Shown in pieces: positions 46,246 through 56,958 of a DNA stretch of 64,000 nt (its first letter is position 1; each line of letters opens with the position of its first letter). The DNA is from Yamagishiella unicocca (taxonomy: Eukaryota > Chlorophyta > Chlorophyceae > Chlamydomonadales > Volvocaceae), in NCBI GenBank assembly GCA_003116995.1, contig BDSL01000005.1, forward strand, positions 1,996,001 through 2,060,000, read 5' to 3'. The notes beneath the pieces were generated by a model. The model saw only the letters and a program-made list of their open reading frames with translations, had not been told where the DNA came from and did not search any database. The position numbers and the translations under genes are program-made.

Positions 46246-48751
46246 TGCTGCAAGTGTCCTTCCTGAATGCAGACGGCCGCACAACCAAAAATTGCAAAGG
46301 TAGAGTCATAGGACAAGCTTGGGGTGGAAATAATGGAACCTCCCGAAGCTCCAGGGGGCCCCAGCGAATGTTTCTACTCTCTTCCAAACCCTTCCTTTGC
46401 AACTAGAAAGGAAAATTCGCCATTGTGACATATTATTATTTCCCACGCATACCGGTATTAGATTATGCATCCACACTACTAAACGTGGTGGTCTGGTGCT
46501 GTGTCCATTGTGGGCTTCATTCCTGCGCCGGTCACTAGTTGATTGGCATAAGTAAGATAAATGTGTTGCTATTATACTTGGCAGCAGTGAAATGGGCTAC
46601 GGTGTGTCCGTGCAACTGTGGTGTCGGCGTTAGCGCATCGGACAAGTTGCAGGCTGCACCCTGCTCGTCACCACCCTCCCTAGTTCAGGAACGTCGCTTG
46701 TGCATAAGCAGCCTTCATGTCAGCTCCAGAAGTACAGCCGGTCCTGCCTGCTCCCATCCCTTCTCCTCCTCTTCCTCCACGTGTAGTGGCTTCCCCACAA
46801 ACACTCCGGGTGCCCAAGCAATGGACTCCCTTAACAGTCTGCGTCAAAGAGAAGCCACTATCTAGCGGTGCAGGCGTGCAGGTTTAGTGTCCATGGTGAC
46901 GGTCCAGGAGGGTCCAGGCAGGTCACAGGCCCAAACACAGGCTTGAGCTGCGATGCGACATGGGTTTACTTGTACTGGCGGCGTTCGGTTAGGACCGGTT
47001 ACGATCGGAGGGTTTTTTTACCTGAGAGTGATGCGGTCCGCAAGCTGTGCAAGCAGCTACTTGGCTGATCCTGGCTGATTTGCGATGATTTGCGGCAAAA
47101 TGTACGTGGCCATTAGCTAGACCTTTTCTCGGGGAGTCATTGTCGAGAAGGATGCTCTCGGTAGGCCAACCCGCTCCCGTCGTCAGGTGCCACCCGGTGT
47201 CGCTTCTGTTCCGTACCGAAGAAGCGCGTCGTATGCGGTTGTGTCGTATATGCACACACCACACGTGCACATGGCCCCAGCGCCATGCACATGGCACAAG
47301 CGATGAACGGCGTTTATTAAGGATCCCCCAGCGGCCGTGCACATGGAACAAGCGATAAACGGCGTTTACTAAGGATCCCATGTCACAACGTGGGTTCTGA
47401 GGCCAGGCACCCAAAATCGTGTGCAGCGGTGCGCCACGCGCCGCTTGTATGGCGCAAGGATGTGACCATAGCAGCTGAAGCCGTGTCGCAAGCATCAAGC
47501 TTCCTCGAACAGCAATATTCCATGTACTCCGAATGGTAGGATCGGACGCTGGCGGTAGGATCGGACTCTCGCGTAGGGCAGGGTAAGACACGGGAAAGCC
47601 AACCAGCGCCAGCTAGAAAGGTCCGCACGGCACGCGGCTCCAGGCCATTTGGGGTATTGGCATGGCGTTTGTATTCGGAACATCCACGTAAACTTGTACA
47701 TGCTTGTAGGTTGCTAAGTATAGCTGCGGTACAAGTCAGCGACAAGAGGCATGCGGATTTGTACGATTCAAACTTTGCACTCAAAGCGGCCAAGGAACTA
47801 AAGTTGGCGCTTTACGGTTGCTGTCAACACAAGCTTGTAATTATTATATCTAGCAACCATTCTGTGGCTTCTTGAGGGTTTCGGAGTGTTTTACTGTAAT
47901 AACACATTACACACCAAGCACTTACATACCAACCAACGGAAAGTATGCATCTTCAAATGCATCGTAATCTGACTCCGACGCCGATCAAATCTGTTCCGCG
48001 ACTGGCGAGTCGCCCCATCCCGCGCCGGGCCTCCTCTCGATCAAAGCCAGTGTTACTGGCGTTCCTCGACAGTGGAAATGACCTAACGGGCTCTGATGGG
48101 TGAGTTGACCTGGCCTGAAGGCCGTCGCCGGAAATTGGAATCCGCAACCTACATTTTTGCGGCTATCTATTCACAGACAAACAGGATTGCCGCTATCCAT
48201 GTTCACACCTTACAAGCAACTGCCACCTGATGGCGAGGTGCGAAAGGGAACGGCTGTAAGCTTCCGTAAGGGTTGGCGCTGGCGGTAGCCAATGATTTTC
48301 CCCCTGCCTGTTCCTGCTAGTCTTAGTTGGCAGAAGAGCTTTTATATCATCGTCGCAGTAGCATGACTCGAGCGGCAAAGGCAGCTGTCATTGTGCAGTG
48401 ACCAATTGGTCGTTATGGTGCTTTTGCAAGCCTTACGTAAGCAACGCCCGATGTCACGCGGCCTTGCGTAGGTGGTACCTGCTGCTGATGCTTCCTGCGA
48501 CCCTATGGTGGACCGATGCAAGGTGCGAGGGCGAAGTCGCAGGACACGGGGTACAGAACCCCTGGGTCGGAGACATGGAGTTAGGGTATCGACAGGACGA
48601 CAGCGCAACCTCATCCCCGGCGGCGGCAGTGGAGAGATGTACGCCCCGAATCACGTCCCCCTTCCTCTCACAATTGCTGAACTCCTTGTCTCCGTGCCGG
48701 CTGTCAGCATCCTTCTGCCCTTCGTCTCGACCGCGCACTGCCCTCTCGCAG
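46246..48751. other. Upstream region of CPN60B and of the zinc-finger gene
   Basis: No confident gene. The CPN60B promoter should lie directly right of 46245. Around 47285-47380 two near copies of a 52-bp block share ACAAGCGAT(G/A)AACGGCGTTTA. TGTAA occurs near 47834 and 47892. A candidate transit-peptide exon is described separately at 47945-48099. Confidence 0.35.
47945..48099 (+). other. Candidate 5' exon (plastid transit peptide) of the zinc-finger gene
   Basis: ATG at 47945 (or 47957) opens an Arg/Ser/Pro-rich, acid-poor stretch (ASRPIPRRASSRSKPVLLAF) that ends at a good donor, GTGAGT, in phase 2. The next confident exon at 48752 begins in phase 0, so at least one intermediate exon would be needed. 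Assignment to this gene is a guess. Confidence 0.3.
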
Positions 48752-49188
48752 ACCCCAATCTACACCTACGAAAGCAAATGCCTTAGCTGCGGAGGTACTG
48801 GGTTCGTCAAGAGCAACGCCAACGGGCGCCGCGCCAGCCTCTGCACGTGCTTGCAGTGCCATGGCCTAGGTGGGTGCCAGCCGCCTTATGCCTGCGCATC
48901 GAGGAGCCGTACTCGTCTCACTGGCACCACTGCCGCACCTGCTCAACGAAATGGACAGCCACTCCACCGCTACCCCACTGTGCCGTACTGTCCGTTGCCC
49001 CTGCACCACATTGTGCCATCCGCCCACCCACCTTGCCTCCCAACTCCTCAGGCTACGTGCGCCGCACCACAACCCGCTTCGTACCCGACGTTGGCCCGTC
49101 GCATGACGTGTTCACGCTTGTGCGGCCGGAGCCGGACGCCAAAGGCAAGCTGTCTCGACCCAGTTCGAACCCGTCTCAAGGGCATTAA
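48752..49188 (+). CDS. Small DnaJ-type CxxCxGxG zinc-finger protein, 5' end unresolved
   Basis: Two exons, 48752-48869 and 49052-49188, join in phase 1 and encode about 84 C-terminal residues. The first contains KCLSCGGTGFV and CTCLQCHGLG, a pair of CxxCxGxG-like zinc-binding repeats as in the Cys-rich region of DnaJ and in small plastid DnaJ-related proteins. The second continues YVRRTTTRFVPDVG and ends in a Lys/Ser/Pro tail. The acceptor at 48752 is preceded by a pyrimidine-rich tract. The frame is open upstream to 48398, so the exon could be longer, but that extension looks non-coding. The N-terminus, probably a transit peptide, is not settled. Small proteins of this type act as thiol/disulfide or assembly factors in plastids; a specific role cannot be named. 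Confidence 0.55.
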
Positions 49189-52100
49189 CAGTAGCGGTCG
49201 TCGCCTTCGCAGCAGCAGCGGCAGTGGCAGCTCCGGGACGGCAACCAAAAATAGCAGGAAGTCAAAAAATGGAACTCAAGCGGCATGACTCTGCAGTGGT
49301 GGGACGCTGCGCTGGGGGCAAGGATACGTGTAGAGAGCGCGCGCATAGACCGTGCCGTGTGGCGCGACGCCGAGGCTCCTTCGGCCACACAAGCAGTGCC
49401 GCCGTGGCTCGCCGGGTGCAAGGCGCCGCGCCGGTACGGGGGGATTACTCATGGCATGATTGTGATGGTTTACGGTATCAAGGAGTCTGGACTATGGATG
49501 CCCTGCGCACCGGGATGCAGGAAGTGACGGAGCCGTGCCTGGAGCCTGAGCACTGCCGGAAGTACAGTGCATAGCCATGCGGCATAGCTTGTTCATAACT
49601 GTGCATTCATCGTTTCGGCCGTACAATGCGCGATAATGTGCCCGGGGCTGTCTTAGGTGCGCCGACCAGGCAGGGGTCTGCCGCTGCGTCCCCGCACAAG
49701 CAAACAAATGAGTTGCTGAGGTGGACGGCTGTGGCTGGAATGGGCCTCTGCGCGGCCGATTCGGGTTTGGACTGCAGACCACCAGGCCGGCACCGGCCCC
49801 CCCTTCGCATGGCTGCGACGTCTCCAAACCTTGTCGTACCTTGTCGCACATTGCGGCTTTGGCGCGGGGCAACTCCGCATATAGCAGCTCTACTGGAACC
49901 CCGCGAGGACTGTGACACAATGCTGCGCGATGACACGAAGAATATTGCCATGGCGGCGATCGCTGCCGGGCCCCGTGGCCTGTGTTCATTCGTTCAGGGT
50001 CTAGAGGCGCGTGTTCTAGGTGGTGAAAGACAAGTGCATTGGCAGCTGCGTCGCATGAAGTGTGGGCGTCGTACGACAAGATTGCCGTACACAATTAGGT
50101 GTAGCGCGTAGGTAGCTGGAAGAGGGGAGCGGTGTGCGCGGGCGGCAATCCGCGCAACTAACGCAGCCGAAAGGCTGACGACTGAGACAGCGCGTGGGCC
50201 GAGCTCTGCCAGCCAGTCGCGATGTGTAGGAGTGTCGGAGAGGAGGAAGCCCGGTGAGTGCACCGGCGAGCTGTGGTGTGGGAGATGTGTTACGGTGTTG
50301 CCAGGTTTGCCCTATGCGCAGAATGGTACACTGGCCTGCGCGTAAGGCGTAGTGGTATCGGTAACTTTATTGGCGGAGCCGGTCAACCAGGCGAGCCACC
50401 CGTTTGGCCGCTGAACCCTGAGCCATGTCTTTGAGAGCTGCGCAGGCAAGCTGAAGTCGCCCACACAGTGCCACACGGCGCAATTGGCCTTTCCTTGTCG
50501 CCCTTTGCCTATGTAACTGGAGCCACGTATCTTCAGACGCAGGGTAGTGTTGTGCTGGGTGCGTAGAGGGTTGGTGGTTGATGGAGTAGCGAGGAAACGT
50601 GATGGGCTGGGGTATGGGTTGACGAGCTCGCCTGCTATGTCGCGGTAGAGTTTCGGCGTTACTGGAGCTGCTGGTTGTCGAGGCTGTCGCGTGTTAACGC
50701 ATTGTTAGGTCTGAGCCATGAGCGTTCAAACTGCCCCACGAAGATTGCGCCATCGCGGAGTCACTTGCGGGCCGGCACACTACTAACACAGAGGTTGAGT
50801 TGCCGTCAGCGTTACAATAACACGGTCCCATTGAACCAAAGGCCATAATCCGAGGCGGCAGGATGGCCCCCGGTGGGCTCCTTCATGGCGCGTTCCGGGA
50901 GCCAAAGAAATGTTAGAGAAACCGTCCTAAGGCACAAAGACGTGCGTGCAGAGCAGATTCATCCTGCCAGCGCGTCACGTGCATGAGGGGCACACAGACC
51001 GACCGCTGGACCTCAACTGGCGGCCCGACCCCCATGAAGGCGTGACATACCGTAACACGTTACCCCACAGCCGACGGTCGTGTGGCTCAAACGGTAGACC
51101 GATGCGACGCAGCCAAGACCCCACGACCCCAGCCATAAGCAGCGCACCACCCGCCCAAAACACATTCGCACAGCCCAGCTGCGGCCGCTAGCGCCAAGGC
51201 GCGCCCGCGACCCGCCACAGCGTCGCCCGGGCAAATGAACGAGAACAGCGCAGCTGTTCACGAGCCAGTGCCATAAACGCGGTTTGGAAGACCGCCGCCT
51301 CGTACGACGTGCAACAGGAAAGAAGTCACCGAGGGGCCTGTGTCAGCCCCCAGCGCCTCGCTAAGCCTCATGGGACTCGGCACGGCAACCAAACTCCTGC
51401 GAAACCAACATCCTCCAAATCAACTCGGCCTGCCCTCCGAAGCCTCATCTTAGCACCCTGGTGGACCTTCCCTACAGAGCGGTAACCCCTTGTCTGCTCC
51501 TCACCTCCCCTGTGGACAACCCAGATGGGACCCATACGGGCCCGACAGAGTGCCCGCCTCCAGCATGTCTTCAGCAGTCCTGGCACGAAGCAGCCTGGAC
51601 ATGTTATAGGGAAATTGGATTTTGTGGTCCGGGGAAGAAGAGACGTGCAGGGGGCCTCTTCACAGCGTAAGTTCCTCATATGCTGCGTCCGCGCTCAAAT
51701 GCTGCGTCCGCACTCAAATGCTGCGTCCGCAGGCTGTTATGCTCCCGCAGTGCGGTGCGATGACCAGTACAAAACCTACATGTCCCAAATCTACCCCAAG
51801 AACGGCGCCAATGGGTGTAGGGCGAACCAAGACGCGTTGTGCCCGCACCTTCCACGTCAACACTCGGTCTGACGCAGCCACTCCCCCCCAGTCACGGGTC
51901 TTCCTTGCAACCCCCCAGTCACGGGTCTTCATTGTAACCCCCCAGTCACGGGGGGTATCCGCTTCAAGATGGGCTATCCGCCATGCAACCCGTGCCAGGG
52001 ACGCCACGAGCATGGCATGTTAGCGGCACATGCTCTGCTGTCAGGTCCTGCCTGGAAACGAGCAAACGCGATTGCACAAGAAGCTGAAACAACATCCCGC

Positions 52101-52555
52101 GGCGAATGAAGAAATGGAGCAAGGCTACTGCGCACTCCGTGCAAAGTGTGTACTGCCACCGTCTCGTCGACCACGGTACCTGAAAACATGCGCGGCGCCG
52201 CTTTATACCCCTCTTTGTCAGATCCCGCCACAGCCCATCCCCCCCGCAACAACCCGGGCTGTGAGTCGCTGTGTTGGCGCGGCTCCGAAACAAAAAAAGG
52301 TCCGAATCCTCGTCACGAAGTAACTGCGAATGAAATTCACGGCGCACACAGCAAAAACCTACTACGGATGATCCAAGGAGGACTCGAGCCATGCCCGATC
52401 TCCCTGGCAGCGACATGTGCCCGCTCCGCAGCTCCTAGTAAGGCACTGCCTGCAAGCCCGCGCTCATCCCTGATCTCGGGTGCGCTCCGATCCAGCCGAC
52501 CCACATCGCACTCCCACCTCTTCCCGAACATCATCACTGCGTCAGTCAAAGCCCG
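49189..52555. other. Gene-poor region with short repeats; one exon-like Cys-rich segment
   Basis: No confident gene. A plus-strand frame at 49285-49527 (80 codons, Trp-rich) is unassigned. TGTAA at 50512 is the first behind the zinc-finger gene. At 51669-51731 three units of TGCTGCGTCCGC repeat with a 19-bp period. They lead into an acceptor-like CCGCAG and a frame (about 51731-51872) with RCDDQYKTYMSQIYPKNGAN and four Cys, which could be an isolated exon. At 51885-51955 a 27-bp unit containing CCCCCAGTCACGGG repeats three times. Confidence 0.35.
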
Positions 52556-53767
52556 TTACAACATGCCCACGGCGCGCATCTCAGCCGCCAGCATCTTGAC
52601 CAGAGCATCGTTTGTGGAGATACGCGACAGTAGGCGGCGCACCCGCTCCTCGTCTGACACGCCCGCTCCGGAACCCTGTTGCTGCTGCTGCAGGGGAGGC
52701 TGCTGACCCGGGGGAGGCGGCGCGGCGACGACCGGCGGCGCGGCGGGCGGCGCGGCGGGAGCGGGCGTCGGCACTTGCATGGCAGGTTGCGGCGGTGGTT
52801 GGACAGTCGGGGCCTTATGTGCGTTGGCGAAAAGCTTGGCCAATGCCCCTCCCATTTGGCCCCCGGGTGGCGGCTGTTGCTCACTGGTGGCGGCACTGGT
52901 GGCCGGCACAAGCACCTGGGGCGCCCGCTGCGGTGGGTGGGAGCTGGGGGTCACCTGGGGTGCCGCTGCAGGCGCCAGCGGCCGGGGCATTGTTGCGGCC
53001 GGGGCAGCGAACGCCGGCTGCTGCTGCGGCGGCTGCTGCTGCACCCGAGGCTGTTGTGCAAAGAAGCTGGGCGGGAGCGGCTGTGGCAGTGCTGAGCTCG
53101 ACATCGCCGGCTGCGCCTGCTCCGTGGCTTGCTGCTGCTGCTTGAGTTGGGCGTTGCGCAGCAACGTGGCGAGGTTGTTGCTGCCACCGTCCCCTGCCGG
53201 AGGAGCAGCTGCCGGTGCGGCAGGCCACTGAGCCGTTGCCTGCTGCTGGATCTGGGCGTTCGCAGACGCCGTGCTGGAGCTGGGCTTATCCCAGAAGCTT
53301 TCGTCGTCGGGCTTGCCGCCCGCTGGGCGGGAGGGCGCCTGCGCCCGCCCAGCGGGAGGAGGAGGCTGCGCCAGATTGGTGTGCTTGATACGCTTCAGGA
53401 CATCTTCGACCCGGTAGAGGTCTTCCTGTTCGTAGAACCAGACGCCGATGATCTCAGAGTTTCCGTGCGTGTACATAAGGTAGGGCGGGTTCAGCTCAAA
53501 GTCCAGCCCGGCGTGAATGTCTTCAACATAGTTTTCAGTCGACAGCTTGTTGAGCACCATCATCTGGAAGCGCGGCGTCCCGCGCCGCTTAAGCAGGAAT
53601 AGGGACCCCTCCACATCTTTGCGCGTCCACTGCTGTGACTCGACAGCCATGGTGTACAGAGAGACATGTCCTGAGCTAGCAAGGACCTCCTCAACGTCGC
53701 CATCGAAATTCTTGAGCGTCGCTAAGACGTCGGTTGTGGACACAACGCCAGGACCGGGAGGAGCCAT
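52556..53767 (-). CDS. DCP1: mRNA-decapping enzyme subunit 1 (DCP1)
   Basis: DCP1 is the activator of the DCP2 decapping enzyme in cytoplasmic 5'-3' mRNA decay and P-bodies. It is a single intronless frame of 403 residues. Residues about 10-140 form the EVH1-like DCP1 domain, with SGHVSLYTMAVESQQWTRKD, EGSLFLLKRRGTPRFQMMVL and the stretch LMYTHGNSEIIGVWFYEQED leading to RVEDVLKRI. The middle is Gln/Pro/Ala-rich and presumably disordered. The last residues, DALVKMLAAEMRAVGML, fit the C-terminal trimerisation helix of animal and plant DCP1. The ATG at 53767 gives the expected short N-terminus. The stop is read as TTG-TAA and so itself contains a TGTAA word. The lack of introns is notable in this intron-dense window, but nothing else suggests a retrocopy: the frame is intact and no poly(A) tract follows. 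Confidence 0.94.
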   Translation of the reverse strand: MAPPGPGVVSTTDVLATLKNFDGDVEEVLASSGHVSLYTMAVESQQWTRKDVEGSLFLLKRRGTPRFQMMVLNKLSTENYVEDIHAGLDFELNPPYLMYTHGNSEIIGVWFYEQEDLYRVEDVLKRIKHTNLAQPPPPAGRAQAPSRPAGGKPDDESFWDKPSSSTASANAQIQQQATAQWPAAPAAAPPAGDGGSNNLATLLRNAQLKQQQQATEQAQPAMSSSALPQPLPPSFFAQQPRVQQQPPQQQPAFAAPAATMPRPLAPAAAPQVTPSSHPPQRAPQVLVPATSAATSEQQPPPGGQMGGALAKLFANAHKAPTVQPPPQPAMQVPTPAPAAPPAAPPVVAAPPPPGQQPPLQQQQQGSGAGVSDEERVRRLLSRISTNDALVKMLAAEMRAVGML

Positions 53768-54861
53768 GGCTAAGTCCGCTGAACACGAAGCGATGGATGA
53801 TCCTCTAGATTGGTGTATGCCTTTGACCGGAAGCTAATTGCCGTAAGTGGCGCCACAGAACTTACGAGCGCACTCGGTGTCTGTGCCTCGACTGAATAAT
53901 TATTGATGTCAAAAGTGCAGGCATTAATCTACGATACCAAATGAACCATAACTCATATGAGGGATTGTCGAGAGTATACGCGTATTGAAGGTATCGTTGA
54001 CTTTTGACTGCTGCCGTACACGAGCCCCTCGGGCTCCTTCGTTGGCACCCAAAAGAATCTCCTAACTTACAAAGAAACCACCTTGTCATCGATGCGATAC
54101 GATTCTTCGCGACGACTAGGCGCCAGCATGGCATGACACCCGGTGTTTGGAAACCTTGCAGGGCCAGCAGGCCCCAACCTACCCCAACCACGAAAGCCTG
54201 GACCATCAAAACACAACTCGAAACAAAGATTAACGTCCAAAATTTTAATACCAGCATGCAGAAACAAACCAAATCATGGAATACCCAACCAGATTTACTT
54301 GCCCTGTGGAAGGCCGAAACCTTGGGGCTGCTTGGGTGCCGGCGCCGAATGTAGTATGGGAGACAAACGTTCGCACACTAAAACGCAACACAGCCGTGCT
54401 GCCGCATGCCCCCAACCAATAATGACATCAAAACCTGGTGACACACGTACACCATTTACACTGAAGTAGTACAGTCTGCAACGGCGCCACTGTGGAAAGG
54501 GCGATGCTTGCTCGCGCAGGTGCTGAGATGCTATTACGACGCAGAGGCTTAGACACTATTGAAATACAGGCCTATTTAAGCCTACACGAAACCCCAACTC
54601 AACCGCTACCGTGCATCGTCCCGACCGCCAAGCAAGCGGACACCTGATATGGTTCCTGCTCTCCGCTAAAAGCGCCCCCCCCCTGGTGCGGTAACCTAGC
54701 CCACGAGCCCCAAGCAACCGCAACGCAAAGCTCCAGCCCTGAAGGCAGCTGTCGCGCGCCCCAGCTTCCACATTAACCGCTGAATGCAACAATCATGTCC
54801 CTGCCGAATAATGAACACTGCAGCCCAGCTAGCGCCTCCGTCGCTCCTCCGCACCGCTCGC
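53768..54861. other. DCP1 promoter and 3' UTR of the DNL zinc-finger gene
   Basis: No coding gene is supported. TTACA at 54456-54460 (TGTAA on the minus strand) is the first behind the escort-protein stop and suggests a 3' UTR of about 400 nt. The DCP1 promoter should lie in 53768-54450. Confidence 0.45.
54456..54460 (-). promoter_or_regulatory. TGTAA poly(A)-type motif for the DNL zinc-finger gene
   Basis: Read on the minus strand, this is the first TGTAA behind the stop codon at 54862-54864. Confidence 0.4.
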
Positions 54862-56644
54862 CTACCGCTGCTGGCCCTGCTCCCAGCCCGAAACGCGGCC
54901 GCCGTTGCTGTAGAAGTCCAGGTCCTCAATGGCGGGACGCAGCGCCTGCGGCACCTCCTCCAGCGTCAGTGCCGGCGGCGGCGTCACCCGCTTGCCGTTA
55001 CGGTAGACCGTCCGCTTGGACTGGTCCCACAGGTTGAGGTGGTCGCGGATGAGGTGCCACTTGGCGCAGCGGGCGCACTGCGCAAACACGGTGCCGCGCG
55101 CGAAGGACTCGGGGCTGATGGGCTTGACGTTGACAGCGCGGCAGCCGTTAGCCAGGCAGGTGAAGCGGAGCTGCAGGGGAGTAAGGCAGGTCGGGTCGGG
55201 TTGGGTTGGATGGGGCCGGGGGGCCGGGTGCGGGTGCGGGGGCGGGGCAGACATGGCACTTGTGTGCGTGTGTGTGGACCTCGTGGAGCAGCGGGCGTGG
55301 CGTGTGAGGACACAGTAGCAACGCGAGCAGCGAGGAGTGGTTGGGTTGGTTCGGTTAGTTGGGTTGGTTGCGCTTTGGAGGAGAGAAGGGAAGAGAGGCG
55401 AGGAGGAGAGAGAGAGGCGAGGAGAAGAGAGGCGGGGAAAAGCGAGGCAAAGGGGAGAGGCGAGGGGGAGAGGGGCGAGGAGAGAGCAGGGCCAGACGAC
55501 TGGTGCCGCATGAGGACTGTGAGGGGACTACAGCCTGCTGCGGGGTGATGGGGAGGGGAACGCGGGCGTCTGCCACACCACCGCTGACCGCGAGCCTGAG
55601 GTATCGTTTTCACCGGTCTCCCTCTCTCTCTCCACACCCCTCCTCCAGCGCACTCCGCGCCCTGCTTTACCCCCCCCCCTGCTCACGTCTGTTCTAAACG
55701 GTTTTATCAGGCATCCACGGGTCTTCCTCCAACCCCCCTGCTCACCATCTTTGTCCTCCGGGGGGAGGTGCTGGAGGTTTGAAACAGGTCGCCGTCCTGG
55801 GGCCCGGTCTGGGGTCCGATTGGGGCAGGTGGGGAAGTGAGCGGGCCGGAGGAGCGCCACACCACAGACGCGTATGCAGCCGATCCCAAGACTCGCACCA
55901 CCTTGACCGAACGAAGCGCAGCCACTCGTGCCCAACGCGAAGGGCGTCCACCAGTCCGGGCCCTATGACTGTGACATCCGCGAAATGCTCCCCCTCACGT
56001 CCAGGCCGTTAGCCCGACCCGCTCACAACTCTCACCTCGGTGTCTACGGTGCTACTAGGTACACGCACGATGCCAGTGCAGGTCGTTCCGCTGGCCGCCG
56101 TGGGTTGGGTCGGCTCGACGGTTGGATTTGCCGATGCCCGCGAGTGCGACACCTCGCCTGCCTCCACCTCCACGTCAAAAAGCGGACCATCGGAGATGAG
56201 CGTGAGGGCCATGGGTTGCTGTGCGACGGCTTGTTGGATCAGGCTGAGGGACGTGGGCCCAGGGGCGGGACGCGGCCGGCGCGCCGGTAGCGACTTAGAC
56301 CTGACAAACTTTGCGCGGCAGGCGCGGGTGGCCTCCTGAGCGATTTCGCGCTCCTCCACACGAGGGATGACGAAGGCCGCGCCGCGGACGTTGTAATACT
56401 GGTCCTGTGCGAGATAAAGGGGAGCATCGAGCATTATGTGAGGAAGAAAGTCCTTGGGCAGTCCTTTTCAGGCTAACGTGTCTACCTGCATTGCGTCCAG
56501 GAGCCACAGGGTGCCGGACGGCAGCGCGACTGGGCGTGTGGGCTCCCGGGCTCCGCCAGGGTTCATGGGCGAGGCATTGGCCACCACGACGACAGCGCGC
56601 CGAGACACGCAGCGGACACCAGCACATGGACGCTTTGTCAGCAT
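54862..56644 (-). CDS. DNL-type zinc-finger protein, plastid HSP70-escort (Zim17/HEP) family
   Basis: HEP/Zim17 proteins keep organellar HSP70s soluble and active. Four exons join in phase 0: 56644-56486, 56404-56036, 55808-55746 and 55170-54862, giving 299 residues. The start MLTKRPCAGVRCVSRRAVVV looks like a plastid transit peptide. Residues about 50-175 form an extension (YYNVRGAAFVIPRVEERE; AVAQQPMALTLISDGPLF) that I do not recognise from short HEPs. The zinc domain occupies about residues 197-250: SPRRTKMLRFTCLANGCRAV, then FARGTVFAQCARCAKWHLIR, then DHLNLW. Two details are unusual. The first Cys pair is spaced C-x4-C instead of C-x2-C, and the name-giving DNL is DHL. The gene is head-to-head with the Rab prenyltransferase gene. 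HEP family membership is likely; the exact orthologue (HEP2-like or other) is not. Confidence 0.83.
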
Positions 56645-56958
56645 TGTTAAGGAAGGCGCCTGGTGACAAAGAATACAGACAGGGGGTGTCGCGTATGTTC
56701 CCGGAAATTGAGTTGGCAAACTGAAGCCCTAGATGGGAGAAAGATAACTTGTATGGATAATGCAACGGAATGCATAAAGTTGCAATGAAAGCACCTGTTA
56801 GTGAGGAGCAGACAGCATTGACGCCAGATTTAGGGAACCAGCGGTTTGGCACGGTTAGGCGGGCCCAACAGCATGCATACTGCATACCTGGAGGCGTGGA
56901 GGGGTATTCCATGCTTGCTCTGCAGTATTTTTAATTCCTTACATGGATCTGCGCTAAA
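56645..56958. promoter_or_regulatory. 314-bp divergent promoter region
   Basis: This is the whole interval between the start codons of the DNL zinc-finger gene (-) and the Rab geranylgeranyltransferase alpha gene (+). Both 5' UTRs and promoters must fit here unless there are non-coding first exons. I see no clear TATA box. Confidence 0.5.

Noticed and set aside
46989..47591. Minus-strand open frame of 200 codons
   Set aside because: Mixed composition, no recognisable domain, and it covers a duplicated 52-bp intergenic block. No in-phase exons were found.
48398..48751. Upstream extension of the zinc-finger exon
   Set aside because: The frame is open but the sequence is pyrimidine-rich before 48752, ends in a CTCGCAG acceptor and does not resemble coding sequence. 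Kept only as an uncertainty.
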